Of a stretch of DNA of 64,000 nt, positions 1 through 15,155 are shown piece after piece (position 1 is the first letter of the stretch; the number at the start of each line of letters is the position of its first letter). Source of the DNA: Rugalucina vietnamica (Eukaryota > Mollusca > Bivalvia > Lucinida > Lucinidae); NCBI GenBank assembly GCA_964017185.1, contig OZ024877.1, positions 2,024,006-2,088,005 of the forward strand, read 5' to 3'. The notes beneath the pieces were generated by a model, which worked only from the letters and a program-made list of their open reading frames with translations, had not been told where the DNA came from and ran no database searches. Position numbers and translations under genes: made by a program.

Positions 1-2849
1 CCGACCCCACGCAAGTGAAAGAGTGTTACCATACCAACAATCACATCAGGGTCTTGTCAAAAGGTTAAGCCTCTGGGTGGTAACATCGGGGGTCAAAAAC
101 CGGTTTCGACCTCATTGCACCCCCCCTATTTTGACCCCCCTATTTCTCGAGAACAAGAGTTATCCCGGTATACCCACCTACCTGGTTCCATCGCAGGGGG
201 ATCACTCAATATTATAAAAAAGATGAAACCAAAAGGTTAAGCCCATGACTTTCAGTATTTTTTGTTGCTCAAAAGTCGGTATATGCACTTATTTAGCGTG
301 TATAACATAAGTATACCACTTTTTCTCGAGAACAAGAGTCATCCCGGTATACCGACCCCACGCAAGTGAAAGAGTGTTACCATATCAACAATCACATCAG
401 GGTCTGGTCAAAAGGTTAAGCCTCTGGGTGGTAACATCGGGGGTCAAAATCCGGTTTCGACCTCATTTCACCCCCACCCCTATTTTTACTCCCCTATTTC
501 TCGAGAACGAGAGTTATCCCGGTATACCCACCTTCCTGGTTCCATCCCCGGGGTATCACTCGATATTATAAAAAGGATAAAACCAGGAGGTTAAGCCCAT
601 GACTTTCATTATTTGTTGCTGCTCAAAAGTCGGTATATGCACGTATTTAGTGTGTATAGCATAGGTATACCACTTTTTCTCGAGAAGAAGAGTTATCCCG
701 GAATACCGACCCCACGCAAGTGAAAGAGTGTTACCATACAAACAATCACATCAGGGTCTGGTCAAAAGGTTAAGCCTCTGGGTGGTAACATCGGGGGTCA
801 AAAACCGGTTTCGACCTCATTGCACCATCCACCCCCCTATTTCTCGAGAACGAGAGTTATCCCGGTATACAAACCTACCTGGTTCCATTGCCGGGGGATC
901 ACTCGATATAATAAAAAGCATGAAACCAGAAGGTTAAGCCGATGACTTTCAGTATTTGTTGTTGCTCAAAAGTCAGTATATGCACTTATTTAGCGTGTAT
1001 AACATAGGTATACCACTTTTTATCGAGAAAAAGAGCTATCCCGGTATACCGACCCAACGCAAGTGAAAAAATGTTACCATACCAACTATCACATCAGGGT
1101 CTGGTCAAAAGGTTAAGCCTCTGGGTGGTAACATCGGGGGTCAAAAACCGGTTTCGACATCATTGCACCCCCCTATTTTGACCCCCCCCCTATTTGTCGA
1201 GAACGAGAGTTATCCCGGTATACCCACCTACCTGGTTCCATCCCCTGGGAATGACTCGATATTATAAAAAGGATGAAACCAGAAGGTTAAGCCCATGACT
1301 TTCAGTATTTGTTGTTGCTCAAAAGTCGGTATTTGCACTTATTTAGCGTGTATAACATAGGTATACCACTTTTTCTCGAGAACAAGAGTTATCCCGGTAT
1401 ACCGACCCCACGCAAGTGAAAGATTGTTACCATATCAACAATCACATCAGGGTCTGGTCAAAAGGTTAAGCCTCCGGGTGGTAACACCGGGGGTCAAAAA
1501 CCGGTTTCGACCTCATTTCAACCCCCCCCCCCTATTTTGACCACCCTATTTCTCGAGAACGAGTTATCCCGGTATACACACCTACCTGGTTCCATCCCCG
1601 GGGGATCACTCGATATTATAAAAAGGATAAAACCAGAAGGTTAAGCCCATGACTTTCATTATTTGTTGCTGCTCAAAAGTCTGTATATGCACTTATTTAG
1701 CGTGTATAGCATAGGTATACCACTCTTTCTCGAGAACAAGAGTTATCCCGGTATACCGACCCCACGCAAGTGAAAGAGTGTTATCATACCAACAATCACA
1801 TCAGGGTCTGGTCAAAAGGTTAAGCCTCTGGGTGGTAACATCGGGGGTCAAAAACCGGTTTTTACCTCATTGCACCCCCCCTATTTTGAACCCCCTCCCC
1901 TATTTCTCGAGAACGAGAGTTATCCCGTTATACCCACCTACCTGGTTCCATCCCCGGGGAATCACTCGATATTATAAAAAGGATGAAAACAGAAGGTTAA
2001 GCCGATGACTTTCAGTGTTTGTTGTTGCTAAAAAGTCAATATTTGCACTTATTTAGCATGTATAACATAGGTATACCACTTTTTCTCGAGAACAAGAGTT
2101 ATCCCGGTATACCGACCCCACGCAAGTGAAAGAATGTTACCATACAAACAATCACATCAGGGTCTGGTCAAAAGGTTAAGCCTCTGGGTGGTAACATCGG
2201 GGGTCAAAAACCGGTTTCGACCTCATTGCACCCCTATTTCTCACCCCCACCATCCACCCCCCTATTTCTCGAGAACGAGAGTTATCCCGGTATACAAACC
2301 TACCTGGTTTCATCGCCGGGGGATCACTCGATATAATAAAAAGCATGAAACCAGAAGGTTAAGCCCATGACTTTCAGTATTTGTTGTTGCTCAAAAGTCA
2401 GTATATGCACTTATTTAGCGTGTATAACATAGGTATACCACTTTTTCTCGAGAACAAGAGCTATCCCGGTATACCGACCCAACGAAAGTGAAAAAATGTT
2501 ACCATACCAACAATCACATCAGGGTCTGGTCAAAAGGTTAAGCCTCTGGGTGGTAACACCGGGGGTCAAAAACCGGTTTCGACATCATTGCACCCCCCTA
2601 TTTTGACCCCCCCCCCCTATTTCTCGAGAACGAGAGTTATCCCGGTATACCCACCTACCTGGTTCCATCCCCGGGGAATGACTCGATATTATAAAAAGGA
2701 TGAAACCAGAAGGTTAAGCCCATGACTTTCAGTATTTTTTGTTGCTCAAAAGTCGGTATTTGCACTTATTTAGCGTGTATAACATAGGTATACCACTTTT
2801 TCTCGAGATCAAGAGTTATCCCGGTATACCGACCCCACGCAAGTGAAAG

Positions 2850-5800
2850 AGTGTTACCATATCAACAATCACATCAGGGTCTGGTCAAAAGGTTAAGCCT
2901 CTGGGTGGTAACATCGGGGGTCAAAAACCGGTTTCGACCTCATTTCAACCCCCCCCCCTATTTTGACCCCCCTATTTCTCGAGAACGAGTTATCCCGGTA
3001 TACACACCTACCTGGTTCCATCCCCGGGGGATCACTCGATATTATAAAAAGGATAAAACCAGAAGGTTATGCCCATGACTTTCATTATTTGTTGCTGCTC
3101 AAAAGTCTGTAATGCACTTATTTAGCGTGTATAGCATAGGCATACCACTTTTTCTCGAGAACAAGAGTTATTCTGGTATACCGACCCCACGCAAGTGAAA
3201 GAGTGTTACCATACCAACAATCACATCAGGGTCTGGTCAAAAGGTTAAGCCTCTGTGTGGTAACATCGGGGGTCAAAAATCGGTTTTGACCTCATTGCAC
3301 CACCCCCCCACCCTATTTTGAACCCCCCCCCTATTTCTCGAGAACGAGGGTTATCCCGGTATACCCACCTACCTGGTTCCATCCCCGGGGAATCACTCGA
3401 TATTATAAAAAGGATGAAAACAGAAGGCTAAGCCGATGACTTTCAGTGTTTGTTGTAGCTCAAAAGTCGGTATTTGCACTTATTTAGCATGTATAACATA
3501 GGTATACCACTTTTTCTCGAGAACAAGAGTTATCCCGGTATACCAACCCCACGCAAGTGAAAGAGTGTTACCATATCAACAATCACATCAGGGTCTGGTC
3601 AAAAGGTTAAGCCTCTGGGTGGTAACATCAGGGGTCAAAAACCGGTTTCGACATCATTGCACCCCCCTATTTTGACCCCCCCCCCTATTTCTCGAGAACG
3701 AGAGTTATCCCGGTATACACACCTACCTGGTTCCATCCCCGGGGAATCACTCGATATTATAAAAAGGATGAAACCAAAAGGTTAAGCCCATGACTTTCAG
3801 TATTTGTTGTTGCTCAAAAGTCGGTATATGCACTTATTTAGCGTGTATAACATAGGTATACCACTTTTTCTCGAGAAAAAGAGTTATCCCGGTATACCGA
3901 CCCCTCGCAAGTGAAAGAGTGTTACCATACCAACAATCACATCAGGGTCTGGTCAAAAGGTTAAGCCTCTGGGTGGTAACATCGGGGGTCAAAAACCGGT
4001 TACGACCTCATTTCACCCCCCCCCCTATTCTGCCTCCCCTATTTCTCGAGAACGAGAGTTTTCCCGGTATACTCACCTACCTGGTTCCATCCCCGGGGGA
4101 TCACTCGATATTATAAAAAGGATAAAACCAGAAGGTTAAGCCCATGACTTTCATTATTTGTTGTTGCTCAGAAGTCGGTATATGCACGTATTTAGTGTGT
4201 ATAGCATAGGTATACCACTTTTTCTCGAGAAGAAGAGTTATCCCGGTATACCGACCCCACGCAAGTGAAAGAGTGTTACCATACAAACAATCACATCAGG
4301 GTCTGGTCAAAAGGTTAAGCCTCTGGGTGGTAACATCGGGGGTCAAAAACCGGTTTCGACCTCATTGCACCCCCCCTATTTTGACCCCCCCTATTTCTCG
4401 AGAACGAGAGTTATCCCGGTATACACACCTACCTGTTTCCATCGCCGGGGGATCACTCGATATTATAAAATGCATGAAACCAGAAGGTTAAGCCCATGCC
4501 TTTCAGTATTTGTTGTTGCTCAAAAGTAGGTATATGCACTTATTTAGCGTGTATAACATAGGTATACCACTTTTCACGAGAACAAGAGTTATCCCGGTAT
4601 ACCGACCCAACGCAAGTGAAAGAGTGTTACCATACCAACAATCACATCAGGGTCTGGTCAAAAGGTTAAGCCTCTGGGTGGTAACATCGGGGGTCAAAAA
4701 CCGGTTTCGACCTCATTGCACCCCTCCCCCTATTTTGACACCCTTATTTCTCGAGAACGAGAGTTATCCCGGTATACACACCTACCTGGTTCCATCCCCG
4801 GGGGATCACACGATATTATAAAAAGGATGAAACCAGAAGGTTAAGCCCATGACTTTCAGTATTTGCTGTTGCTCAAAAGTCGGTATATGTACTTATTTAG
4901 CGTGTATAACATAGGTATACCACTTTTTCTCGAGAACAAGAGTTATCCCGGTATACCGACCCCACGCAAGAGAAAGAGTATTACCATATCAACAATGACA
5001 TCAGGGTCTGGTCGAAAGGTTAAGCCTCTGGGCGGTAACATCGGGGGTCAAAAACCGGTTTCGACCTCATTGCACTCCCTCTATTTTGACCCCCCAATTT
5101 GTCGAGAACGAGAGTTATCCCGGTATACACACCTACCTGGTTCCATCCCCGGGGGATCACTCGATATTATAAAAAGGATAAAACCAGAAGGTTAAGCCCA
5201 TGACTTTCATTATTTGTTGCTGATCAAAACTCGGTATATGCACTTATTTAGCGTGTATAGCATAGGTATACCACTTTTTCTCGAGAACAAGAGTTATCCC
5301 GGTATACCGACCCCACGCAAGTGAAAGAGTGTTACCATACCAACAATCACATCAGGGTCTGGTCAAAAGGTGAAGCCTCTGGGTGGCAACATCGGGGGTC
5401 AAAAACCGGTTTTGACCTCATTGCACCCCCCCCCCTATTTTGAACCCCCCCCCCCCTATTTCTCGAAAAAGAGAGTTATCCCGGTATACCCACCTACCTG
5501 GTTCCATCCCCGGGGAATCACTCGATATTATAAAAAGGATGAAAACAGAAGGTTAAGCCCATGACTTTCAGTGTTTGTTGTTGCTCAAAAGTCGGTATTT
5601 GCACTTATTTAGCGTGTATAACATAGGTATAATACTTTTTCTCGAGAACAAGAGTTATCCCGGTATACCGACCCAACGTAAGTGAAAGAGTGTTACCATA
5701 TCAACAATCACATAAGGGTCTGGTCAAAAGGTTAAGCCTCTGGGTGGTAACATCGGGGGTCAAAAACCGGTTTCGACCTCATTGCACCCCCCTTTTTTGA

Positions 5801-8800
5801 CCACCCCCCCTATTTCTCGAGAACGAGAGTCATCTTGGTATACACACCTACCTGGTTCCATCCCCGGGGAATCACTCGATATTATAAAAAGGATGAAAAC
5901 AGAAGGTTAAGCCCATGACTTTCAGTATTTGTTGTTGCTCAAAAGTCGGTATTTGCACTTATTTAGCGTGTATAACATAGGTATACCACTTTTTCTCGAG
6001 AACAAGAGTTATCCCGGTATACCGACCCCACGCAAGTGAAAGAGTTTTACCATATCAACAATCACATCAGGGTCTGGTCAAAAGGTTTAGCCTCTGGGTG
6101 GTAACATCGGGGGTCAAAACCGGTTTCGACCTCAATTCATCCCCCCCCCCCTTATTTGACCCCCCCCCCCTATTTCTCGAGAACGAGAGTTATCCCGGTA
6201 TACACACCTACCTGGTTCCATCCCCGGGGGATCACTCGATATTATAAAAATGATAAAACCAGAAGGTTAAGCCCATGACTTTCATTATTTGATGCTGCTC
6301 AAAAGTCGGTATATGCACTTATTTAGCGTGTATAGCATAGGTATACCACTTTTTCTCGAGAACAAGAGTTATCCCGGTATACCGACCCTACGCAAGTGAA
6401 AGAGTGTTACCATACCAACAATCACATCAGGGTCTGGTCAAAAGGTTAAGCCTCTGGGTGGTAACATCGGGGGTCAAAAACCAGTTTCGACCGCATTGCA
6501 CCCCCTCTATTTTGACCCCCCTATTTGTCGAGAACGAGAGTTATCCCGGTATACACACCTACCTGGTTCCATCTCCGGGGGATCACTCGATATTATAAAA
6601 AGGATAAAACCAGAAGGTTAAGCCCATGACTTTCATTATTTGTTGCTGATCAAAACTCGGTATATGCACTTATTTAGCGTGTATAGCATAGGTATACCCT
6701 TTTTCTCGAGAACAAGAGTTATCCCGGTATACCGACCCCACGCAAGTGAAAGAGTGTTACCATACCAACAATCACATCAGGGTCTGGTCAAAAGGTTAAG
6801 CCTCTGGGTGGTAACATCGGGGGTCAAAAACCGGTTTTGACCTCATTGCAACCCCCCTATTTTGAACCCCCCCCCTATTTCTCGAGAACGAGAGTTATCC
6901 CGGTATACCCACCTACCTGGTTCCATCCCCGGGGAATCGCTCGATATTATAAAAAGGATGAAAACAGAAGGTTAAGCCCATGACTTTCAGTGTTTGTTGT
7001 TGCTCAAAAGTCGGTATTTGCACTTATTTAGCGTGTATAACATAGGTATACCACTTTTTCTCGAGAACAAGAGTTATCCCGGTATACCGACCCAACGCAA
7101 ATGAAAGAGTGTTACAATATCAACAATCACATCAGGGTCTGGTCAAAAGGTTAAGCCTCTGGGTGGTAACATCGGGGGTCAAAAACCGGTTTCGACCTCA
7201 TTGCACCCCCCCTATTTTGACCCCCCCCCCCACTATTTCTCGAGAACGAGAGTCATCCCGGTATACCCACCTACCTGGTTCCATCCCCGGGGAATCACTC
7301 GATATTATAAAAAGGATGAAAACAGAAGGTTAAGCCCATGACTTTCAGTATTTGTTGTTGCTCAAAAGTCGGTATTTGCACTTATTTAGCGTGTATAACA
7401 TAGGTATACCACTTTTTCTCGAGAACAAGAGTTATCCCGGTATACCGACCCCACGCAAGTGAAAGAGTTTTACCATATCAACAATCACATCAGGGTCTGG
7501 TCAAAAGGTTTAGCCTCTGGGTGGTAACATCGGGGGTCAAAACCGGTTTCGACCTCATTTCACCCCCCCCCCTATTTTGACCCATCTATTTCTCGAGAAC
7601 GAGAGTTATCCCGGTATACACACCTACCTGGTTCCATCCCCGGGGGATCACTCGATATTGTAAAAAGGATAAAACCAGAAGGTTATGCCCATGACTTTCA
7701 TTATTTGTTGCTGCTCAAAAGTCTGTAATGCACTTATTTAGCGTGTATAGCATAGGCATACCACTTTTTCTCGAGAACAAGAGTTATTCTGGTATACCGA
7801 CCCCACGCAAGTGAAAGAGTGTTACCATACCAACAATCACATCAGGGTCTGGTCAAAAGGTTAAGCCTCTGTGTGGTTACATCGGGGGTCAAAAACCGGT
7901 TTTGACCTCATTGCACCACCCCCACTATTTTGAACCCCCCCCCCCCCCTATTTCTCGAGAACGAGGGTTATCCCGGTATACCCACCTACCTGGTTCCATC
8001 CCCGGGGAATCACTCGATCTTATAAAAAGGATGAAAACAGAAGGCTAAGCCGATGACTTTCAGTGTTTGTTGTAGCTCAAAAGTCGGTATTTGCACTTAT
8101 TTAGCATGTATAACATAGGTATACCACTTTTTCTCGAGAACAAGAGTTATCCCGGTATACCGACCCCACGCAAGTGAAAGAGTGTTACCATATCAACAAT
8201 CACATCAGGGTCTGGTCAAAAGGTTAAGCCTCTGGGTGGTAACATCGGGTGTCAAAAACCGGTTTCGACATCATTGCACCCCCCTATTTTGACCCCCCCC
8301 CCTATTTCTCGAGAACGAGAGTTATCCCGGTATACACACCTACCTGGTTCCTTCCCCGGGGGATCACTCGATATTATAAAAATGATAAAACCAGAAGGTT
8401 AAGCCCATGACTTTCATTATTTGTTGCTGCTCAAAAGTCGGTATATGCACTTATTTAGCGTGTATAGCATAGGTATACCACTTTTTCTCGAGAACAAGAG
8501 TTATCCCGGTATACCGACCCCACGCAAGTGAAAGAGTGTTACCATACCAACAATCACATCAGGGTCTGGTCAAAAGGTTAAGCCTCTGGGTGGTAACATC
8601 GGGGGTCAAAAACCGGTTTCGACCTCATTTCAAACCCCCCCCCCCCTATTTTGACTCCCCTATTTCTCGAGAACGAGAGTTTTCCCGGTATACCCACCTA
8701 CCTGGTTCTATCCCCGGGGGATCACTCGATATTATAAAAAGGATAAAATCAGTAGGTTAAGCCCATGACTTTCATTATTTGATGCTGCTCAAAAGTCGGT

Positions 8801-9830
8801 ATATGTACGTATTTAGTGTGTATAGCATAGGTATACCACTTTTTCTCGAGAAGAAGAGTTATCCCGGTATACCGACACCACGCAAGTGAAAGAGTGTTAC
8901 CATACAAACAATCACATCAGGGTCTGGTCAAAAGGTTAAGCCTCTAGGTGGTAACATCGGGGGTCAAAAACCGGTTTCGACCTCATTGCACCCCCCCCCC
9001 TATTTTAACCCCCCTATTTTTCTCGAGAACGAGAGTTATCCCGGTATACACACCTACCTGGTTCCATCGCCGGGGGATCACTCGATATTATAAAAAGCAT
9101 GAAACCAGAAGGTTAAGACCATGACTTTCAGTATTTGTTGTTGCTCAAAAGTCGGTATATGCACTTATTTAGCGTGTATAACATAGGTATACCACTTTTC
9201 TCGAGAACAAGAGTTATCCCGGTATACTGACCCAACGCAAGTGAAAAAGTGTTACCATACCAACAATCACATCAGGGTCTGGTCAAAAGGTTAAGCCTCT
9301 GGGTGGTAACATCGGGGGTCAAAAACCGGTTTCGACCTCATTGCACCCCTCCCCCTATTTTGACCCCCTTATTTCTCGAGAACGTGAGTTATCCCGGTAT
9401 ACACACCTACCTGGTTCCATCCATGGGGGATCACACGATATTATAAAAAGGATGAAACCAGAAGGTTAAGCCCATGACTTTCAGTATTTGCTGTTGCTCA
9501 AAAGTCGGTATATGCACTTATTTAGCGTGTATAACATAGGTATACCACTTTTTCTCGAGAACAAGAGTTATCCCGGTATACCGACCCCACGCAAGTGAAA
9601 GAGTTTTACCATATCAACAATCACATCAGGGTCTGGTCAAAAGGTTTAGCCTCTGGGTGGTAACATCGGGGGTCAAAACCGGTTTCGACCTCATTTCACC
9701 CCCCCCCTCCCCTATTTTGACCCAACTATTTCTCGAGAACGAGGGTTATCCCGGTATACACACCTACCTGGTTCCATCCCCGGTGGATCACCAGATATTA
9801 TAAAAATGATAAAACCAGAAGGTTAAGCCC
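2850..9830. repeat. Possible ~4.6-kb higher-order repeat within the satellite
   Basis: Rare monomer variants recur at a spacing of about 4.6 kb, roughly 13 monomers. Examples are the GGTTATGCCC...GTCTGTAATGC variant at 3065 and again at 7681, and the block with CATACAAACAATC followed by a CTTATTTCTC monomer near 4.27-4.8 kb and 8.9-9.4 kb. This indicates amplification of multi-monomer blocks rather than of single monomers. Boundaries were judged by eye and are approximate. Confidence 0.55.
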
Positions 9831-10075
9831 ATGACTTTCATTATTTGTTGCTGCTCAAAAGTCGGTATATGCACTTATTTAGCGTGTATAGCATAGGTAT
9901 ACCACTTTTTCTCGAGAACAAGAGTTATCCCGGTATACCGACCCCACGCAAGTGAAAGAGTGTTACCATACCAACAATCACATCAGGGTCTGGTCAAAAG
10001 GTTAAGCCTCTGGGTGGTAACATCGGGGGTCAAAAACCGGTTTAGACCTCATTGCACCACCCACCCCCCTATTTT

Positions 10076-10367
10076 GAAACAGCTTTTTTCAAATCATTAA
10101 TGACTCCAACAGAAATTTTATGGAGCTGGATAGTTTCCAGAAGTTTTTCTGGATTCTGACTAATGAAAACTCTGATATACTTCACAAACTTGGTCAGTAT
10201 CTGTATGAACACTTGGATTAATACATTGTCTTCTATTAGATTGTTTTTAGTTTGTGTTATCTCATCTCTGATTTGGATTTCCTCTCTTATTCTCTGTACA
10301 ACATCTTTGTATGCCCTTGCTGGGCCCAAAATTGGTCAAATAAAGTCTTGTATCTTGTATCTTGTAT
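10076..10367 (+). mobile_element. LINE 3'-end fragment inside the satellite
   Basis: About 290 bp is the same as the 3' end of the LINE at 15156-16930 (compare 10079-10367 with 16643-16930), ending in the same short TCTTGTA-type tandem tail. The satellite immediately downstream shares the same rare variants in both places (CACGAAAGTAAAAG, CAAAGGGTTAAACC). The piece therefore looks like a copy of an existing LINE/satellite junction, made by recombination within the array, and not like a second insertion. Confidence 0.85.
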
Positions 10368-10762
10368 TATTTGTTGTTGCTCAAAAGTCTGTATTTGCAC
10401 TTATTTAGCGTGTATAACATAGGTATACCACATTTTCTCGAGAACAAGAGTTATCCCGGTATACCGACCCCACGAAAGTAAAAGAGTGTTACCATACCAA
10501 CAATCACATCAGGGTCTGGTCAAAGGGTTAAACCTCTGGGTGGTAACATCGGGGGTCAAAAACCGGTTTCAACCACATTTCAACCCCCCCCCTATTTTGA
10601 CCCCCCTATTTCTCGAGAACGAGAGTTTTCCCGGTATACCCACCTACCTGGTTCTATCCCCGGGGGATCACTCGATATTATAAAAAGGATAAAACCAGAA
10701 GGTTAAGCCCATGACTTTCATTATTTGTTGCTGCTCAAAAGTCAGTATATGTACGTATTTAG

Positions 10763-12621
10763 TGTGTATAGCATAGGTATACCACTTTTTCTCCAGAAGA
10801 AGAGTTATCCCGGTATACCGACACCACGCAAGTGAAAGAGTGTTACCATACCAACAATCACATCAGGGTCTGGTCAAAAGGTTAAGCCTCTGGGTGGTAA
10901 CATCGGGGGTCAAATCCGGTTTCGACCTCATTTCAACCCCCCCCCCCTATTTTGACTCCCCTATTTCTCGAGAACGAGAGTTTTCCCGGTATACCCACCT
11001 ACCTGGTTCTATCCCCGGGGGATCACTCGATATTATAAAAAGGATAAAACCAGAAGGTTAAGCCCATGACTTTCATTATTTGTTGCTGCTCAAAAGTCAG
11101 TATATGTACGTATTTAGTGTGTATAGCATAGGTATACCACTTTTTCTCCAGAAGAAGAGTTATCCCGGTATACCGACACCACGCAAGTGAAAGAGTGTTA
11201 CCATACCATACAAACAATCACATCAGGGTCTGGTCAAAAGGTTAAGCCTCTAGGTGGTAACATCGGGGGTCAAAAACCGGTTTCGACCTCATTGCACCCC
11301 CCCCCCTTTTTAACCCCCCTATTTCTCGAGAACGAGAGTTATTCCGGTATACCGACCTACCTGTGTTTCATCGCCGGGGGATAACTCGATATTATAAAAA
11401 GCATGAAACCAGAAGGTTAAGACCATGACTTTCAGTATTTGTTGTTGCTCAAAAGTCGGTATATGCACTTATTTAGCGTGTATAACATAGATATACCACT
11501 TTTCTCGAGAACAAGAGTTATCCCGGTATACCGACCCAACGCAAGTGAAAGAGTGTTACCATACCAACAATCACATCAGGATCTGGTCAAAAGGTTAAGC
11601 CTCTGGGTGGTAACATCGGGGGTCAAAAACCGGTTTAGACCTCATTGCACCCCTCCCCCTATTTTGACCCCCTTATTTCTCGAGAACGAGAGTTATCCCG
11701 GTATACACACCTACCTGGTTCCATCCATGGGGGATCACGCGATATTATAAAAAGGATGAAACCAGAAGGTTAAGCCCATGACTTTCAGTATTTGCTGTTG
11801 CTCAAAAGTCGGTATATGCACTTATTTAGCGTGTATAACATAGGTATACCACTTTTTCTCGAGAACAAGAGTTATCCCGGTATACCGACCCCACGCAAGT
11901 GAAAGAGTGTTACCATATCAACAATCACATCAGGGTCTGGTCAAAAGGTTAAGCCTCTGGGTGGTAACATCGGGGGTCAAAAACCGGTTTAGACCTCATT
12001 GCACCACCCACCCCCCTATTTTGAACCCCCCACCCCCTATTTCTCGAGAACGAGAGTTATCCCGGTATACCCACCTACCTGGTTCCATCCCCGGGGAATC
12101 ACTCGATATTATAAAAAGGATGAAAACAGAAGGTTAAGCCCATGACTTTCAGTGTTTGTTGTTGCTCAAAAGTCGGTATTTGCACTTATTTAGCGTGTAT
12201 AACATAGGTATACCACTTTTTCTCGAGAACAAGAGTTATCCCGGTATACCGACCCCACGCAGGTGAAAGAGTGTTACCATATCAACAATCACATCAGGGT
12301 CTGGTCAAAAGGTTTATCCCGGTATACCGACCCCACGCAGGTGAAAGAGTGTTACCATATCAACAATCACATCAGGGTCTGGTCAAAAGGTTAAGCCTCT
12401 GGGTGGTAACATCGGGGGATAAAACCCGGTTTCTACATCATTGCACCCCCCCTATTTTGACCCCCCTATTTCTCGAGAACGAGGGTTATCCCGGTATACA
12501 CACCTACCTGGTTCCATCCCCGGGGAATCACTCGATATTATAAAAAGGATGAAACCAAAAGGTTAAACCCATGACTTTCAGTATTTGTTGTTGCTCAAAA
12601 GTCGGTATATGCACTTATTTA
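10763..12621. repeat. Recent 1859-bp satellite duplication, copy 1
   Basis: This block of about five monomers is repeated immediately downstream (12622-14480) at an exact offset of 1859 bp, with only a handful of differences visible. Shared private features include CTCCAGAAGAAGAG, CATACCATACAAAC and an aberrant short monomer at 12271-12380, where about 75 bp is repeated after GGTTTATCCCGG. Breakpoints are inferred by comparing flanks and are accurate to within a few tens of bases. Confidence 0.85.
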
Positions 12622-14480
12622 GTGTGTATAGCATAGGTATACCACTTTTTCTCCAGAAGAAGAGTTATCCCGGTATACCGACACCACGCAAGTGAAAGAG
12701 TGTTACCATACCAACAATCACATCAGGGTCTGGTCAAAAGGTTAAGCCTCTGGGTGGTAACATCGGGGGTCAAATCCGGTTTCGACCTCATTTCAACCCC
12801 CCCCCCTATTTTGACTCCCCTATTTCTCGAGAACGAGAGTTTTCCCGGTATACCCACCTACCTGGTTCTATCCCCGGGGGATCACTCGATATTATAAAAA
12901 GGATAAAACCAGAAGGTTAAGCCCATGACTTTCATTATTTGTTGCTGCTCAAAAGTCAGTATATGTACGTATTTAGTGTGTATAGCATAGGTATACCACT
13001 TTTTCTCCAGAAGAAGAGTTATCCCGGTATACCGACACCACGCAAGTGAAAGAGTGTTACCATACCATACAAACAATCACATCAGGGTCTGGTCAAAAGG
13101 TTAAGCCTCTAGGTGGTAACATCGGGGGTCAAAAACCGGTTTCGACCTCATTGCACCCCCCCCCCTTTTTAACCCCCCTATTTCTCGAGAACGAGAGTTA
13201 TTCCGGTATACACACCTACCTGTGTTTCATCGCCGGGGGATAACTCGATATTATAAAAAGCATGAAACCAGAAGGTTAAGACCATGACTTTCAGTATTTG
13301 TTGTTGCTCAAAAGTCGGTATATGCACTTATTTAGCGTGTATAACATAGATATACCACTTTTCTCGAGAACAAGAGTTATCCCGGTATACCGACCCAACG
13401 CAAGTGAAAGAGTGTTACCATACCAACAATCACATCAGGATCTGGTCAAAAGGTTAAGCCTCTGGGTGGTAACATCGGGGGTCAAAAACCGGTTTAGACC
13501 TCATTGCACCCCTCCCCCTATTTTGACCCCCTTATTTCTCGAGAACGAGAGTTATCCCGGTATACACACCTACCTGGTTCCATCCATGGGGGATCACGCG
13601 ATATTATAAAAAGGATGAAACCAGAAGGTTAAGCCCATGACTTTCAGTATTTGCTGTTGCTCAAAAGTCGGTATATGCACTTATTTAGCGTGTATAACAT
13701 AGGTATACCACTTTTTCTCGAGAACAAGAGTTATCCCGGTATACCGACCCCACGCAAGTGAAAGAGTGTTACCATATCAACAATCACATCAGGGTCTGGT
13801 CAAAAGGTTAAGCCTCTGGGTGGTAACATCGGGGGTCAAAAACCGGTTTAGACCTCATTGCACCACCCACCCCCCTATTTTGAACCCCCCACCCCCTATT
13901 TCTCGAGAACGAGAGTTATCCCGGTATACCCACCTACCTGGTTCCATCCCCGGGGAATCACTCGATATTATAAAAAGGATGAAAACAGAAGGTTAAGCCC
14001 ATGACTTTCAGTGTTTGTTGTTGCTCAAAAGTCGGTATTTGCACTTATTTAGCGTGTATAACATAGGTATACCACTTTTTCTCGAGAACAAGAGTTATCC
14101 CGGTATACCGACCCCACGCAGGTGAAAGAGTGTTACCATATCAACAATCACATCAGGGTCTGGTCAAAAGGTTTATCCCGGTATACCGACCCCACGCAGG
14201 TGAAAGAGTGTTACCATATCAACAATCACATCAGGGTCTGGTCAAAAGGTTAAGCCTCTGGGTGGTAACATCGGGGGATAAAACCCGGTTTCGACATCAT
14301 TGCTACCCCCTATTTTGACCCCCCTATTTCTCGAGAACGAGGGTTATCCCGGTATACACACCTACCTGGTTCCATCCCCGGGGAATCACTCGATATTATA
14401 AAAAGGATGAAACCAAAAGGTTAAACCCATGACTTTCAGTATTTGTTGTTGCTCAAAAGTCGGTATATGCACTTATTTAG
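12622..14480. repeat. Recent 1859-bp satellite duplication, copy 2
   Basis: Second copy of the block at 10763-12621, same orientation and directly abutting it. Differences seen include the spacing after ATTCCGGTATAC (13203 against 11343) and a small change in the C-tract near 14302. The near-identity shows much more recent exchange than between ordinary neighbouring monomers. Confidence 0.85.
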
Positions 14481-15155
14481 CGTGTATAACATATACCACT
14501 TTTTCTCGAGAATAAGAGTTATCCCGGTATACCGACCCCACGCAAGTGAAAGAGTGTTACAATATCAACAATCACATCAGGGTCTGGTCAAAAGGTTAAG
14601 CCTCTGGGTGGTAACATCGGGCTCAAAAACCGGTTTCGACCTCATTGCACCCCCCCCCCCCCCCTATTTTGACCCCCACCCTATTTCTCGAGAACGAGAG
14701 TTATCCCGGTATACACACCTACCTGGTTCCATCCCCGGGGGATCACTCGATATTATAAAAAGTATAAAACCAGATGGTTAAGCCAATGACTTTCATTATT
14801 TGTTGCCGCTCAAAAGTCGGTATATGCACTTATTTAGCGTGTATAGAATAGGTATACCACTTTTTCTCGAGAACAAGAGTTACCCCGGTATACCGACCCC
14901 ACGCAAGTGAAAGAGTGTTACCATACCAACAATCACATAAGGGTCTGGTCAAAAGGTTAAGCCTCTGGGTGGTAACATCGGGGGTCAAAAACCGGTTTCG
15001 ACCTCATTGCACCCCCCTCTATTTTGACCCCCCCCCTATTTCTCGAGAACGAGAGTTATCCCGGTATACCCACCTACCTGGTTCCACCCCCTGGGAATCA
15101 CTCGATATTATAAAAAGGATGAAACCAAAAGGTTAATCCCATGACTTTCATTATT

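Noticed and set aside
10163..10408. 81-codon hydrophobic frame repeated at 16727-16972
   Set aside because: It lies in the LINE 3' end out of frame with the RT and is duplicated only because the junction was copied.
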